A stretch of 64,000 bases of DNA. Origin: Variovorax paradoxus (GTDB taxonomy: Bacteria > Pseudomonadota > Gammaproteobacteria > Burkholderiales > Burkholderiaceae_C). The DNA is taken from the NCBI RefSeq assembly GCF_030815975.1, contig NZ_JAUSXL010000001.1, positions 62,001-126,000 of the forward strand. The letters are read 5' to 3'. Under the pieces are notes generated by a model, which saw nothing but the letters and a program-made list of their open reading frames with translations, was not told where the DNA came from and ran no database searches. How positions within the stretch are numbered: the stretch's first letter is position 1; each line of letters opens with the position of its first letter. Of this stretch, positions 17,121 through 25,716 are shown piece by piece. The translations under genes and the position numbers were made by a program.

Positions 17121-17517
17121 TCATTCGCGCGCGCGCACGGCGCACGGGAACGCTTCATCGGCACGCTTCAGATAGGCGATCAAGTTCGCGCGATCCGCGG
17201 GGTCGGGCACACCGTCATAGGTCATGGCGGTGCCGGGCACCATGGCCAGGGGGTTGGCCAGGAAGCGGTCGAGCGTCTTGTCGTTCCAGACGATCTTCGA
17301 TTTCTTCATGGCCTCCGAATAGGCGAAGCCGGGCACGCTGCCGGCCCGCCGGCCGAACAGCCCGCAATGCCTGGGCCCGACGCGATCGACCGCGAGCGCG
17401 TGGCAGGCCAGGCAGCGCGCATAGACCTGCTCGCCGCGCACGGCATCGGGCAAGGACCACGCTTGTGCGTTTGCGGCCAGTGCGGCAGCCGCGAGGAACC
17501 CACCGGCCCAGGCTCAT
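17121..17517 (-). CDS. Class I cytochrome c with a frame break in the signal peptide
   Basis: The haem motif CLACH, the GP pair and the axial Met in PGTAMTY give a small periplasmic cytochrome c. The mature frame is open from the ferritin stop codon onward and encodes a good signal peptide (FLAAAALAANAQA), yet that frame has no ATG or GTG; the only initiator is a TTG at 17453, beyond the signal. An ATG at 17517 overlaps the ferritin stop (ATGA) but is in another frame. Removing one G from the GGG run at 17499-17501 would join them as MSLGRWFLAAAALAANAQA. So this is either a recent frameshift or a sequence error. Third gene of the sigma-ferritin-cytochrome operon. Confidence 0.7.
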
Positions 17518-18083
17518 GACATGAAGGCCGACGGCACGGGCGCTTCGCCGAGTGCCTGGCGCAGCACCGCCCAGTGCATGGCCTCGTCGCCAAGAATGCT
17601 CGCCGCCGCCTTCGACAGGTCGCGGTTGCCGAACAGGGGCACGGCTCCCAGGTAGGCGCTCACGGCGCCCTGCTCCAGCTTGGCCGCGAAGCGCAGAACG
17701 TCTGTCTGCGACTTCAGCTGCTCCAAGGGAAAGCCGTAGCTGGCCTTCGCCGCGACCGCCTTGCCGCCGAGCCTGGCGATGGTCTTGGCCAGCAGATCTG
17801 CATGTTCCTTGTGGTGGCCCTGAAAGCTCAGGGCCAGATCGAGCACAGGCTTCTCGAGCAGCTTGCTCTCGGCCCCGGCCTGGTAGGCGGCGATGGCCTC
17901 GAGTTCCGCGGCAAGCGCGGTGTTGAGGATCTGCACGTCGTTGCCGGTCGACCCGCCGGCCTTGGCAGCCAGGGCATCGCGGCCGGCCAGCAGTGCGACA
18001 GCGGCACCGGACAGGACCAGCCCCGACTGGCCGAGGAACAGGCGCCGCGCGGCGACGGGAGAAGTCATCTGAAAGAAAGACAT
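17514..18083 (-). CDS. Ferritin-like domain protein with Tat-type signal
   Basis: 189 residues. An RR-x-F-L-type twin-arginine signal (ARRLFLGQ then a hydrophobic stretch) covers residues 12-40, so the protein is probably exported folded. The rest is a helical ferritin-like domain: ELEAIAAYQAGAE, GHHKEHADLLAKTI and GDEAMHWAVLRQAL supply Glu and His residues in the pattern of the family's di-metal site. GAGGA precedes the ATG at 18083. It lies between the sigma factor and the cytochrome. Its role is unknown; redox or metal handling is likely from context. Confidence 0.85.
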   Translation of the reverse strand: MSFFQMTSPVAARRLFLGQSGLVLSGAAVALLAGRDALAAKAGGSTGNDVQILNTALAAELEAIAAYQAGAESKLLEKPVLDLALSFQGHHKEHADLLAKTIARLGGKAVAAKASYGFPLEQLKSQTDVLRFAAKLEQGAVSAYLGAVPLFGNRDLSKAAASILGDEAMHWAVLRQALGEAPVPSAFMS

Positions 18084-18108
18084 GGCTATTTTTCCTCGTG
18101 GGTGAATG

Positions 18109-18831
18109 TCATGGGCGGGGTGATTCCCGCTCGTCGACCAGATTCGCCAGCACACGCGCCACGATGCGATCGCAGCGCGCGCCGTCGAATGAGAATGCGT
18201 CGCCCACGGCCACGTCGATGTCGTGGGACAGGCCTTCGCGCAGCAGGCTGCGCGCGCGAAAGAAACGGGTGCGCACGGTGGCTTCGGGCAATGCCAGCGC
18301 CACCGCCGTTTCCGCGACGCTCAGTTCCTCGACCGCCCGCAGCACGAAGACGGTGCGGTAGGCATCCGGCAAACGATCGATGCGACGCTCCATGAGCCCG
18401 CGAAGTTCTTCCCGCATGGCGAGGCGTTCCGGTTGTCTGTCGGGATCGTCGGCCGCTGTCGATTCGGATTCGTCGTTGGAACCGGGCGCGGCGGTGCCGT
18501 CGAGCGGGATCACCTGTGCACCCCGGCGCCGCAGGCGCCCCAGGGCTTCGTTGATTACGATGCGCACCAGCCAGGTCGAGAGCTGCGCATCGTCGCGGAA
18601 GCTGCCGATGGCGCGCCAGGCGCGCAGGTAGCTCTCCTGCAGCGCGTCCTCGGTTTCTTCGTCGCTCTTGAGGATGCTGCGGGCCGTGCGGAACAGCAGC
18701 TGGTTGTGGCGCCGCATGATGCACTCGAAGGCTGGCGCATCGCCTTGCGCGGCGCGTTTCACGAGCTCGCGGTCGGACGTTTGTTCCGGGCTCGCCGGTA
18801 CGGCAACTGTGGAGGGGGCGGCGTGGGGCAT
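18109..18831 (-). CDS. ECF-type RNA polymerase sigma factor
   Basis: 240 residues. Region 2 is QGDAPAFECIMRRHNQLLFRTARSIL followed by DALQESYLRAWRAI; region 4 is LPDAYRTVFVLRAVEELSVAETAVALALPEATVRTR. A charged linker of about 45 residues separates them. It is the first gene of a three-gene unit with the ferritin-like protein and cytochrome c. No anti-sigma gene is adjacent, so control may be through the C-terminal extension or the exported partners. Confidence 0.9.
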   Translation of the reverse strand: MPHAAPSTVAVPASPEQTSDRELVKRAAQGDAPAFECIMRRHNQLLFRTARSILKSDEETEDALQESYLRAWRAIGSFRDDAQLSTWLVRIVINEALGRLRRRGAQVIPLDGTAAPGSNDESESTAADDPDRQPERLAMREELRGLMERRIDRLPDAYRTVFVLRAVEELSVAETAVALALPEATVRTRFFRARSLLREGLSHDIDVAVGDAFSFDGARCDRIVARVLANLVDERESPRP

Positions 18832-18926
18832 GTGTGCTTCTCTTTCCCATTAGATGGGGCAGCCCCGCACCGCGTTTCAGTTATCTTTTCGATGGTGCAA
18901 CCGGGCCATCGATTGCCCACCGGCGG

Positions 18927-20447
18927 CTAGCCCGCTTCCTCGACAAACGCCTCCTCGCGCTTGGACCGGATCGAGGGCAGGAGCACGATCAGCAGCAGCG
19001 CGACCGCGCCCGCCAGCAGTCCCGCGGAAATCGGCCGAGAGACGAACACGCTCCAGTCGCCCCGCGAGAGCAGCAGTGCCCGGCGCAGGTTCTCTTCCAT
19101 CATCGGCCCCAGGATGAGGCCGAGAAGCAGCGGCGCCGGTTCGCATCCGAGCTTGATGAAGGAATAGCCCACGACACCGAAGATCGCCACCAGCCAGATG
19201 TCGAACACATTGTTGTTGGTCGAATACACGCCGATGGCGCAGAAGAGCACGATCGCAGGGAACAGCCACCTGTAGGGAATGGTCAGCAGCTTGATCCAGA
19301 GACCGATGAGCGGCAGGTTCAGGATCACGAGCATCAGGTTGCCGATCCACATCGAGGCGATCAGGCCCCAGAACAGTTCTGGGTTGCTCGTCATCACCTG
19401 CGGACCCGGCTGGATGTTGTGGATCGTCATGGCGCCGACCATGAGGGCCATGACAGGGTTGGGCGGAATGCCCAGCGTCAGCATCGGGATGAAGGAGGTC
19501 TGTGCCCCCGCGTTGTTCGCGGCTTCCGGGCCAGCCACGCCGCGGATGTTGCCCTGGCCGAAGGGCACCTCGCCCGGCTTGAGCTTGATCTTCTTTTCCA
19601 GCGTGTAGGCCGCAAAGGCAGACAGCGTGGCGCCGCCGCCGGGCAGGATGCCGAGCGACGAGCCCAGCGCGGTGCCGCGCAGCACGGCGGGGAACATGCG
19701 CTTGAAGTCTTCCTTGGTGGGCATCAGGCCCGTGACGGTGGCCGTGAACACCTCGCGCTCGTCCTCGGGCCTGCCCAGGTTGGCAATGATCTCGCCGTAG
19801 CCGAACACGCCCATCGCGATCGCGATGAATCCAAGGCCATCGGTGAGCTCCGGAATGTCGAAGCTGTAGCGTGCCACGCCGGAGTTCACGTCGGTGCCGA
19901 CCAGGCCCAGCAGCAGGCCCACCATGATCATGCAGATGGCCTTGAGCAGCGAGCCCGAGGCCATCACCACCGCGCCGATCAGGCCCAGAACCATCAGCGA
20001 GAAATATTCCGCCGGGCCGAACTTGAAGGCGATCTCGGTCAGCGGCGGCGCGAACGCGGCGAGGATCAGGGTGCCCACGCAACCCGCGAAGAACGAGCCC
20101 AGGCCCGCGGCGGCGAGCGCCGGCCCTCCGCGTCCCCGCTTGGCCATCTGGTGCCCATCGATCACGGTGACCACGGACGAAGACTCACCCGGCAGGTTGA
20201 CCAGGATGGCGGTTGTCGAGCCGCCGTATTGCGAGCCGTAGTAGATGCCGGCGAGCATGATCAGTGCGGCCACGGGCGGCAGCGCATAGGTGGCCGGCAG
20301 CAGCATCGCAATGGTGGCCGTCGGGCCGATGCCCGGCAGCACACCGATCAGGGTGCCCAGCAGGCAGCCGATGAAGGCATAGACCAGGTTCTGCAGCGTC
20401 ACTGCGGTGGAGAAGCCGAGCGAAAGGTGGTTGATCAGTTCCATCAT
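18927..20447 (-). CDS. tctA: Tripartite tricarboxylate transporter, TctA large permease
   Basis: 506 residues, the usual TctA length, with about twelve hydrophobic helices and both GxLxGxLPGxGP-type signatures: GTLIGVLPGIGPTATIAMLLP near the N-terminus and GSSLGILPGGGATLSAFAAY in the second half. It forms the membrane channel of a TTT transporter for tricarboxylates or other carboxylates. GAGG precedes the ATG. It is 16 bases behind tctB. No tctC receptor is adjacent; Bug receptors at 38.4-40.3 kb or elsewhere could serve it. Confidence 0.93.
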   Translation of the reverse strand: MMELINHLSLGFSTAVTLQNLVYAFIGCLLGTLIGVLPGIGPTATIAMLLPATYALPPVAALIMLAGIYYGSQYGGSTTAILVNLPGESSSVVTVIDGHQMAKRGRGGPALAAAGLGSFFAGCVGTLILAAFAPPLTEIAFKFGPAEYFSLMVLGLIGAVVMASGSLLKAICMIMVGLLLGLVGTDVNSGVARYSFDIPELTDGLGFIAIAMGVFGYGEIIANLGRPEDEREVFTATVTGLMPTKEDFKRMFPAVLRGTALGSSLGILPGGGATLSAFAAYTLEKKIKLKPGEVPFGQGNIRGVAGPEAANNAGAQTSFIPMLTLGIPPNPVMALMVGAMTIHNIQPGPQVMTSNPELFWGLIASMWIGNLMLVILNLPLIGLWIKLLTIPYRWLFPAIVLFCAIGVYSTNNNVFDIWLVAIFGVVGYSFIKLGCEPAPLLLGLILGPMMEENLRRALLLSRGDWSVFVSRPISAGLLAGAVALLLIVLLPSIRSKREEAFVEEAG

Positions 20448-20463
20448 GGGTATTGCCTCGCGC

Positions 20464-20952
20464 TCAGCCGGTGATGAAGGTGGGCCATACCTGGAACTGC
20501 AGATTGAGCCCCACGATGAAGGTCAGGTAGCTGCCGATGGCCAGTACGGTTGCAAGGATCAGCGACATCTTCATTGAGAAGTTCGTTCCGGCCATGCAGG
20601 CCACGATCACGAGTGCATAGATGGCGAGGATCAGGCCCATCGCCGGCAAGCCGATGCTGCGCAGGCCGGCAAGCAGGATGCCGAACAGCAGGTTGGCGCC
20701 GATGATGAAGCCAAGCGGCTTCCACGCGATCTTTCCAACGGGGTCGCCGTCGGCGGCGTGGCCTGTGAGCGAAGTGGCGATCACCACCAGGCCCAGCAGA
20801 GTCAGCAGCACGCCGACGATCAGTGGAAAGTAGCCCGGTCCCATGCGGGCTGCGCTCCCGACGTTGTAGTTGGCGGCGCCCAGCGCAAACGCCGCCCCGA
20901 CGCAGGTGAACATGATGCCCGAGAAGAAGGTCTTCTGGCTCTTGATCTGCAT
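20464..20952 (-). CDS. tctB: Tripartite tricarboxylate transporter, TctB small subunit
   Basis: 162-residue membrane protein with four hydrophobic helices; the opening KTFFSGIMFTCVGAAFALGA and GPGYFPLIVGVLLTLLG match TctB. The start at 20952 is preferred because residues before it are a non-hydrophobic, Arg-rich extension. First gene of the tctBA pair, divergent from a MarR regulator. Confidence 0.9.
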   Translation of the reverse strand: MQIKSQKTFFSGIMFTCVGAAFALGAANYNVGSAARMGPGYFPLIVGVLLTLLGLVVIATSLTGHAADGDPVGKIAWKPLGFIIGANLLFGILLAGLRSIGLPAMGLILAIYALVIVACMAGTNFSMKMSLILATVLAIGSYLTFIVGLNLQFQVWPTFITG

Positions 20953-21088
20953 ACGCAATCTTTCTCTCTCGAATGGAATGGATACGGCCGAACGCGCTGA
21001 TGCACGACATCGGCAACGGACGGCGGGGAAATGCGCGCGGCATGCCGAGAAGGCAGACGGCATCGCACAAGTCAGGTCTCAGTCAGAT

Positions 21089-21125
21089 GCATCATGCTAT
21101 GAGATTTATTGCATCACACTGTGAG
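21089..21125. promoter_or_regulatory. 22-bp-spaced direct repeats between tctB and the MarR gene
   Basis: GCATCATGCTATGAG (21089-21103) and GCATCACACTGTGAG (21111-21125) match at 12 of 15 positions and start 22 bp apart, two helical turns. They lie in the 246-bp divergent gap, 75-110 bp before the MarR start, and are AT-rich against the surroundings. Probable binding sites for the adjacent MarR protein. Confidence 0.45.
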
Positions 21126-21198
21126 TAATTACCCCTGTTTCGGGTCGGTGCCGGCTGCTACATTGCGTTCAGTTCGCACAATCATTCTTGGAACGTTC

Positions 21199-21615
21199 AT
21201 GGCCAGCCAACGGGGATCCATCGAGAAACAGCACTTCGAGGCACTGTCCGACTTCAGATTCAGGCTCCGCAGCTTCCTGCGCTTCAGCGAAGACGCCGCG
21301 CGGGAGGAAGGCATTACCGTTCTTCAATACCAGCTGATGCTTCACACCCAGGGGTTCCCCGGCCGCGAGTGGGCCACGATCAGCGAGATTGCCGAGCGCC
21401 TGCAGGCCCAGCACCATGGCGTGGTCGCCCTGGTGTCGCGCTGCGAAGAAGCCGGCTTGGTCAAGCGCAAGCCGAGCCATACGGATCGGCGGCAGGTCGA
21501 GGTCCATCTGCTGGCCGCGGGGCGCAGGAAGCTGGAAAGGCTCGCGGTCCTGCACGCGGACCAGGTGGCCGAGCTGGCCGAAGTGGTGGCGCTCGCCAGC
21601 AAGCGCGGCGCATAG
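21199..21615 (+). CDS. MarR-family transcriptional regulator
   Basis: 138 residues with a winged helix: TISEIAERLQAQHHGVVALVSRCEEAGLVKRKPSHTDRRQVEVHL is the MarR recognition helix and wing with its conserved DRR. The ATG at 21199 (MASQRG) has GGAA seven bases upstream; the longer frame has no ribosome site. Divergent from tctBA, which it probably controls. Confidence 0.88.
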   Translation: MASQRGSIEKQHFEALSDFRFRLRSFLRFSEDAAREEGITVLQYQLMLHTQGFPGREWATISEIAERLQAQHHGVVALVSRCEEAGLVKRKPSHTDRRQVEVHLLAAGRRKLERLAVLHADQVAELAEVVALASKRGA

Positions 21616-21660
21616 CCGGCGGCCCCCACCCGGCGCCGGCCACGAGGGAGGGCAAGGCTG

Positions 21661-21683
21661 AATATGTCATAAAATGATATATT
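21661..21683. promoter_or_regulatory. AT-rich palindrome upstream of the chloride channel gene
   Basis: Arms AATATGTCAT and ATGATATATT around AAA, one mismatch, 46 bp before the clcA-like ATG and 45 bp after the MarR stop. In a 67% GC region this is likely to be a promoter or operator. The binding protein is unknown. Confidence 0.4.
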
Positions 21684-21728
21684 CGAGGGCTGGCCTCGGA
21701 TGAGGCAGATCGACCTTCCCGAACAGCC

Positions 21729-23486
21729 ATGATCCCTGCCCCCCACCCGCTCCGCGGCGACTTTGCCCTCAACTCGCGCCTGTTGCGGATCACCGTCATG
21801 GCGATGGTCATCGGGGCCGTCAGCACCGGGGCCGCGCGCGTGCTGCTCGACCTGATCCGCTTCTTCACCAACCTGTTCTTCTTCCAGACCTTCTCGCTGG
21901 CCGATCGTTCGCCGGCCGGGCACACGCTGGGCGCCTGGGTCATCGCGGTGCCGGTGATCGGCGGGCTGATGGTGGGCCTGATCGCGCGCTACGGCTCCGA
22001 CAAGATCCGCGGCCACGGCATCCCCGAGGCCATCGAGGCGATCCTGTTCGGCAAGAGCAAGATGTCGCCGAAGGTCGCGCTGCTCAAGCCGCTGTCCTCG
22101 GGCATCGTGATCGGCAGCGGCGGGCCGTTCGGCGCCGAAGGCCCGATCATCATGACCGGCGGCGCCATCGGCTCGCTGATCGCGCAGCATTTCCATCTCA
22201 CGGCCGCCGAGCGCAAGGCGCTGCTGGTGGCGGGCGCCACCGCGGGCATGACGGCCGTGTTCGGCACCCCCGTGGCCGCTGTGCTGCTGGCCGTTGAACT
22301 GCTGCTGTTCGAACTGAGGCCGCGCAGCCTGCTGCCGGTGGCCGTGGCCTGTGCGGTGGCGGGGTTCACGCGCCCGCTGCTGATGGACCCCGGCCCGCTG
22401 TTCCCGTTGCAGACTGCCGTGCCAGGGCCGCTCGCGATGCTTTCATGCGTGGTCGCGGGGCTCTTGTGTGGCGCGTTGTCGGCTTCGCTCTCGATCTCGC
22501 TCTACAAGGTCGAAGACCTGTTCGGCAAGCTGCCGATCCACTGGATGTGGTGGCCGGCGATCGGTGGCCTCGCCGTCGGCATTGGCGGCTACTTCGAGCC
22601 GCGCGCGCTGGGGGTGGGCTATGACGTGATCGGCGACCTGCTGCACAACCACCTGGCGCTCGGCGTGGTGGCCGCGCTGCTGGCGGTGAAGGCGGTGATC
22701 TGGGTCATCTCGCTCGGGTCGGGCACCTCGGGCGGCGTGCTTGCGCCGCTCCTGATGATGGGCGCCGGCCTCGGCGTGGTGCTCTCGCACGTGCTGCCCG
22801 GCAACGACCCGATGCTGTGGCCGCTGGTCTGCATGGCCGCCACGCTGGGCGGCGTGATGCGCGCGCCGCTCACCGCCACCATCTTCGCCTTCGGGCTCAC
22901 GCACGACAGCAATGCGCTGCTGCCGCTGCTGACCACGTCCGCCGTGGCCTACGGCTTCACGGTGCTGACCATGCGCCGCTCCATCCTCACCGAGAAGATC
23001 GCGCGCCGGGGCTATCACATCTACCGTGAATACGGCGTCGATCCGCTCGAGCGGCACGCGGTGGAAGAAGTCATGACGCGCGAGGTGCGCAGCATCGATG
23101 CGGCCCTGCCCGTGGCGCGGGCGCTGTTCGAGCATTTCGGCGATGGCCAGGCCCACCGCGCGTTTCCGGTGGTGAGCAACGGCGCGGTGATCGGCGTGGC
23201 GGACCGCGCGATGCTGGCCGCGTGCGGCACGCGCGATCCCATTGCCACCGTGGGTGATGCGTGCGCCGACGTGCCGCTGTTCTTTGCGCTGCCGGGCGAG
23301 AACTGCCGGGCGGTGGCCACGCGGCTTGCGCGCCACCGGCTCGAACGGCTGCCCGTGGTGAAGGACGCGCAGTCGCTCGTTCTGGTGGGCATCGTGGCGC
23401 GCAGCGACCTGATCAAGCCCTCGCTCGCGCACTTCGACGAGGAAGAAAAGCGCGAGCGGATGCGCGGGCTGCCGTGGCAGGCCTGA
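21729..23486 (+). CDS. CLC-family chloride channel/transporter with CBS domains
   Basis: 585 residues. The first 430 form the CLC membrane fold: GHGIPEAIEAI, GSGGPFGAEGPIIMTGG (gating Glu, with Ala in place of the Lys/Arg of the usual GKEGP), GSGTSGGVLAP, and a Glu in the helix LLAVELLLFEL at the internal proton-pathway position. Residues 435-575 form a CBS pair (VEEVMTREVRSID; RLERLPVVKDAQSLVLVGIVARSDLI). Likely a Cl-/H+ antiporter or channel gated by nucleotide; ion specificity is inferred from the family. Confidence 0.9.
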   Translation: MIPAPHPLRGDFALNSRLLRITVMAMVIGAVSTGAARVLLDLIRFFTNLFFFQTFSLADRSPAGHTLGAWVIAVPVIGGLMVGLIARYGSDKIRGHGIPEAIEAILFGKSKMSPKVALLKPLSSGIVIGSGGPFGAEGPIIMTGGAIGSLIAQHFHLTAAERKALLVAGATAGMTAVFGTPVAAVLLAVELLLFELRPRSLLPVAVACAVAGFTRPLLMDPGPLFPLQTAVPGPLAMLSCVVAGLLCGALSASLSISLYKVEDLFGKLPIHWMWWPAIGGLAVGIGGYFEPRALGVGYDVIGDLLHNHLALGVVAALLAVKAVIWVISLGSGTSGGVLAPLLMMGAGLGVVLSHVLPGNDPMLWPLVCMAATLGGVMRAPLTATIFAFGLTHDSNALLPLLTTSAVAYGFTVLTMRRSILTEKIARRGYHIYREYGVDPLERHAVEEVMTREVRSIDAALPVARALFEHFGDGQAHRAFPVVSNGAVIGVADRAMLAACGTRDPIATVGDACADVPLFFALPGENCRAVATRLARHRLERLPVVKDAQSLVLVGIVARSDLIKPSLAHFDEEEKRERMRGLPWQA

Positions 23487-23496
23487 GCCGCAGGCC

Positions 23497-23772
23497 CTAC
23501 ATCAAGCGCAATCCGCGCGCGAACTGCATCGAGGTCTTCACGAACTTGGGCGCGTCGCTCACCTTGGCGATCTCTGCGAGGCCTTCCTCGGTGATGCGCT
23601 TGACCGTCGCAAAACGCGATGCAGCGTCCCGGCCGGTAGGCCTCACGGGTGCGAACTCGGCCTCGATCAAACCCGTGGCCACGAGCACGGAGACGATCCG
23701 CACTTCCTCCGGAAGGGCGACTCGGACGGGCAGCAGCGTGTGCTGCAGCCTCAGCAAAAACAAGAGCGGCAT
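23497..23772 (-). CDS. Hypothetical protein
   Basis: 91 residues, start at 23772 set by GGAGG six bases upstream. Mixed alpha/beta composition, no signal peptide, no cysteines. The C-terminal half FATVKRITEEGLAEIAKVSDAPKFVKTSMQFA looks helical. It is not recognised. It converges on the CLC gene 10 bases away and stands alone behind a 247-bp gene-free gap. Confidence 0.65.
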   Translation of the reverse strand: MPLLFLLRLQHTLLPVRVALPEEVRIVSVLVATGLIEAEFAPVRPTGRDAASRFATVKRITEEGLAEIAKVSDAPKFVKTSMQFARGLRLM

Positions 23773-24019
23773 TCGATCCTCCGATCGCCGGCGCTTGTTC
23801 GACCCAAAGATGCCGGCTTTTCTTGGTCTGGAGAATGTAGCCTTAAGTACCCTTTCCCGCATCTGGCCACACGGCATAGCCCGTGCACGCCCGGAAGCGG
23901 GGTGGAGAAGCAGTTCCTCGACCCTGCGGTCGTAGAACACGCAAAAACAATACGCAGTTTCGTTTTAATAATTAGTTCTTATAGCCAGTCGCGTCCACTG
24001 GCGGGCGAAGCGGACACGC

Positions 24020-24862
24020 TCAGGGCAGGAGCTCGAACTTGAGGTCGGCCAGCGGCGTGACCTTTTCTTCGCGCACCATCTTGTATTCGGTGTTCGGGCC
24101 GAGCCACTTGGCCCAGAGCTTGTCGAGCTCGCCCGACTTCTCCAGCGCATAGAGCGCGCCGTTCACCTTGGCCAGCAGCACGGGCTCGTCCTTCTTCATG
24201 CCGACGCCGATGGGCTGCAGCACCATCGGCTCCTTGATCATCTTCAGCGCCACGCCCTCGGCCTTGGACTGGTTGACCAGCTTGGTGATGGTCATCGTGT
24301 TCGCGACCATGCCGACCGACTTGTTCTGCTGCACCGCCATGAAGGCCGAACCTGTGTCCTGGAAGGTGACCGGCTCCGAGCCGTTCATCTTGATCGACAG
24401 CTCGGAGGTCGAGCCCTTGGTCGAGCTCAGGCGCTTGCCCTTGAAGTCGGCCTTGCTCGTGCCCGGGTCGGACGCCTTCACCGCGAGCATTTCCTTGGCC
24501 ACGTAGTACGGATCGCTGAACTGGATCTGCTCGCCGCGGCTTTTGGTGTAGGCCAGGTTGGCAATGGTCACGTCGACCCGGCCGAGCTTGACCTCGGGCA
24601 CGCGCGCCTCCACCGACAGCGGCGTGACCTTGGCCATCAAGCCCAGTTCCTTGGCCAGCGCCTGGCACAGGTCGACGTCGTGGCCCACCATCTCGCGCGT
24701 CTTCGGATCGGGTGCCGCGAACGGCGGCACGTCGGCAAAGGTGCCGCAGCGCAGTTCCTTGCGTGCGCTGATGTCGCTCCACTGGTCGGCGTGGGCCAGC
24801 AAGGACGCAGCGCAAAGACAGGCGCCGAGGGCGGTGAAACGAAAAGCGGTTCTGTTCGACAT
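24020..24862 (-). CDS. Amino-acid ABC transporter periplasmic binding protein
   Basis: 280-residue receptor of the polar amino-acid (PBP2, SBP_bac_3) family. Signal peptide at residues 1-25 (ending LLAHADQ); KELRCGTFADVPPFAA, GHDVDLCQALAKELG and RVDVTIANLAYTKSRGEQIQFSDPYYV are the family core, including the Arg/Asp contacts to the alpha-amino and carboxylate groups. AGGAG precedes the start. Last gene of the SDR-permease-permease-ATPase-receptor operon; likely ligand glutamate, pyroglutamate or a related amino acid, inferred from nearby pxp genes. Confidence 0.92.
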   Translation of the reverse strand: MSNRTAFRFTALGACLCAASLLAHADQWSDISARKELRCGTFADVPPFAAPDPKTREMVGHDVDLCQALAKELGLMAKVTPLSVEARVPEVKLGRVDVTIANLAYTKSRGEQIQFSDPYYVAKEMLAVKASDPGTSKADFKGKRLSSTKGSTSELSIKMNGSEPVTFQDTGSAFMAVQQNKSVGMVANTMTITKLVNQSKAEGVALKMIKEPMVLQPIGVGMKKDEPVLLAKVNGALYALEKSGELDKLWAKWLGPNTEYKMVREEKVTPLADLKFELLP

Positions 24863-24900
24863 GGTGAGCTCCTGAAGGATGCTGAGAAAAAAACGACGGC

Positions 24901-25671
24901 TCAATGCGCGCGCAGATCCGACAGGAAACGCTGCGCGCGCGGATGCTGCGGACTCTTGAAGAAAGTTTCGGGGCCGGCCTTCTCGAGGATGCGGCCCGCG
25001 TCCATGAACCAGACGCGGTCGGCCACCTCGCGGGCGAAATTCATCTCGTGCGTGACGCACATCATGGTCATGCCGTCGTTGGCCAGGCTGCGCATCACCG
25101 ACAGCACCTCGCCCACCATCTCGGGGTCGAGCGCGCTGGTGGGCTCGTCGAACAGCATCGCGGGCGGCTCCATGGCGAGCGCACGGGCAATGGCCACGCG
25201 CTGCTGCTGCCCGCCCGAGAGCTGCGCCGGATACGCACCGGCCTTGTTCGACAGGCCCACGCGCTCGAGCAGCTGCGCCGCCCTCGCCTTCGCCTCGGAG
25301 CGCCTCACGCCCAGCACGCGCATGGGCGACAGCATGATGTTCTCCAGCACCGAGAGATGCGGAAACAGGTTGAAGCTCTGGAACACGAAGCCGATGCGGC
25401 TGCGCAGCTTGTTGAGCGCCATGCTGCTCATGGGCGCATGGATGTCGTGGCCGTCGAACAGCAGTTGCCCCGACTTCACTTCCTCCAGCCGGTTGACGGT
25501 GCGGATCAGCGTGGACTTGCCGGAACCTGAAGGCCCGCAGACCACCACGACCTCGCCCTTCTTCACTTCGGCGTTGACGTCGGCGAGCGCCTGGTAGTCG
25601 CCATACCACTTGTTGATGTTGGAGAACAGGATCATGGTGTCATCCCCTGCGGGGTGTGGAACGGGGTTCAT
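24901..25671 (-). CDS. Amino-acid ABC transporter ATPase (GltL/GlnQ-like)
   Basis: 256-residue ABC ATPase: Walker [11 protein letters not shown]-loop FQSFNLFPH, signature LSGGQQQR, Walker [11 protein letters not shown], switch His in CVTHEM. All catalytic residues are present. Two starts are possible, 25671 (AGGAG nine bases before) and 25635 (AGGGGA seven bases before); the shorter gives the normal GltL length. It energises the two permeases encoded just upstream. Confidence 0.94.
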   Translation of the reverse strand: MNPVPHPAGDDTMILFSNINKWYGDYQALADVNAEVKKGEVVVVCGPSGSGKSTLIRTVNRLEEVKSGQLLFDGHDIHAPMSSMALNKLRSRIGFVFQSFNLFPHLSVLENIMLSPMRVLGVRRSEAKARAAQLLERVGLSNKAGAYPAQLSGGQQQRVAIARALAMEPPAMLFDEPTSALDPEMVGEVLSVMRSLANDGMTMMCVTHEMNFAREVADRVWFMDAGRILEKAGPETFFKSPQHPRAQRFLSDLRAH

Positions 25672-25716
25672 GGCGCTGTCTCCTGGTCTTGTGGTCGATG
25701 GCCGTCGTGCGCGGCC

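Noticed and set aside
18852..18866. GGGGCAGCCCC palindrome upstream of the sigma gene as a terminator
   Set aside because: No T-tract on either strand and it lies inside the likely 5' untranslated region; no reliable function can be given.
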